NCBI RefSeq assembly: GCF_013116745.1
Contig: NZ_JABFOE010000011.1
Coordinates: forward strand, 89,852-153,851
Origin: Arthrobacter sp. 260
GTDB taxonomy: Bacteria; Actinomycetota; Actinomycetes; Actinomycetales; Micrococcaceae
Length of the DNA stretch: 64,000 nucleotides
Direction of reading: 5' to 3'
The notes below the pieces were generated by a model. That model searched no databases and had not been told where the DNA came from. It saw only the letters and a list, made by a program, of their open reading frames with translations. The position numbers and the translations under genes were made by a program. This document shows, in pieces, positions 63,966 through 64,000 of the stretch (position 1 is its first letter; the number at the start of each line of letters is the position of its first letter).

Positions 63966-64000
63966 ATGAACGAAAGCCCCCGCCCCGCTAAACCTGCCCC
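63966..64000 (+). CDS. 5' end of a gene leaving the window
   Basis: ATG at 63966 opens a frame reading MNESPRPAKPAP, divergent from purN. Only 11-12 codons are available, so the product cannot be named. Confidence 0.4.
   Translation, partial: MNESPRPAKPA

Overview
The window is high-GC chromosomal DNA, densely packed with ATGA, GTGA and TAATG gene overlaps and with many GTG and TTG starts. Gene content and order (eno, divIC, DUF501, ppx, subtilase, ndh; sdhCDAB; glyA-folD beside purU; a DUF222/HNH gene; class F sortase) fit an actinobacterium of the Micrococcaceae, close to Arthrobacter in the broad sense. This assignment is an inference from gene content. Almost everything is core metabolism. 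I see no prophage, integrase, transposase or CRISPR array.

Layout. 1-3.1 kb (minus): AI-2E-type exporter, threonine ammonia-lyase, rhomboid. 3.2-6.4 kb (plus): DeoR regulator, galT and galK with a terminator. 6.4-7.3 kb (minus): a Bax-inhibitor-1 family protein. 7.6-11.8 kb (plus): livHMGF branched-chain amino-acid ABC transporter; its LivH carries an unusual extracytoplasmic N-terminal domain. 12.1-13.7 kb: a DUF222/HNH gene and a repeat-bearing non-coding stretch, which separate livHMGF from the binding protein livK (14.3-15.7 kb, minus). 15.9-18.2 kb (minus): an odd tRNA with a UAA anticodon, a GNAT acetyltransferase and type II NADH dehydrogenase. 18.3-23.7 kb (minus): subtilase, Ppx/GppA, DUF501, DivIC/FtsB-like, enolase.

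23.7-34 kb (minus) is a nucleoside uptake and salvage block: MazG, adenosine deaminase, DedA, thymidine phosphorylase, cytidine deaminase, two BMP-type permeases, a double ATPase and the BmpA lipoprotein. 34-37.7 kb (minus): a luciferase-like monooxygenase, an M20 amidohydrolase and mannose-1-phosphate guanylyltransferase. 38-41.5 kb (plus): sdhCDAB. 41.6-45.8 kb (minus): YihY/BrkB, a 2H phosphoesterase, trpS, exonuclease III and a small membrane protein. 45.9-47.4 kb (plus): a CHRD surface protein followed by a lipobox-bearing class F sortase. 47.5-50.6 kb (minus): a VOC protein and a DrrAB-like ABC exporter.

50.7-54.2 kb is a one-carbon module. A ZTP riboswitch precedes glyA; a previously unlisted 50-residue CC-x3-CC protein overlaps both glyA and folD; purU is divergent. 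54.2-55.5 kb holds a solitary AbiEi/DUF559-like nuclease gene bounded by two identical 62-bp repeats, each able to fold as a 17-bp hairpin. 55.6-57.2 kb (plus): gamma-carbonic anhydrase and a Gfo/Idh/MocA oxidoreductase. 57.3-63.9 kb: icd, a small membrane protein, purH, an MFS transporter, corA and purN. Purine synthesis (purH, purN), one-carbon supply (glyA, folD, purU with the ZTP sensor) and nucleoside salvage therefore lie within about 40 kb.

The items most worth following up are the repeat-bounded nuclease cassette, the small Cys protein inside the ZTP-controlled operon, the class I tRNA with a UAA anticodon, and the CHRD-sortase pair.
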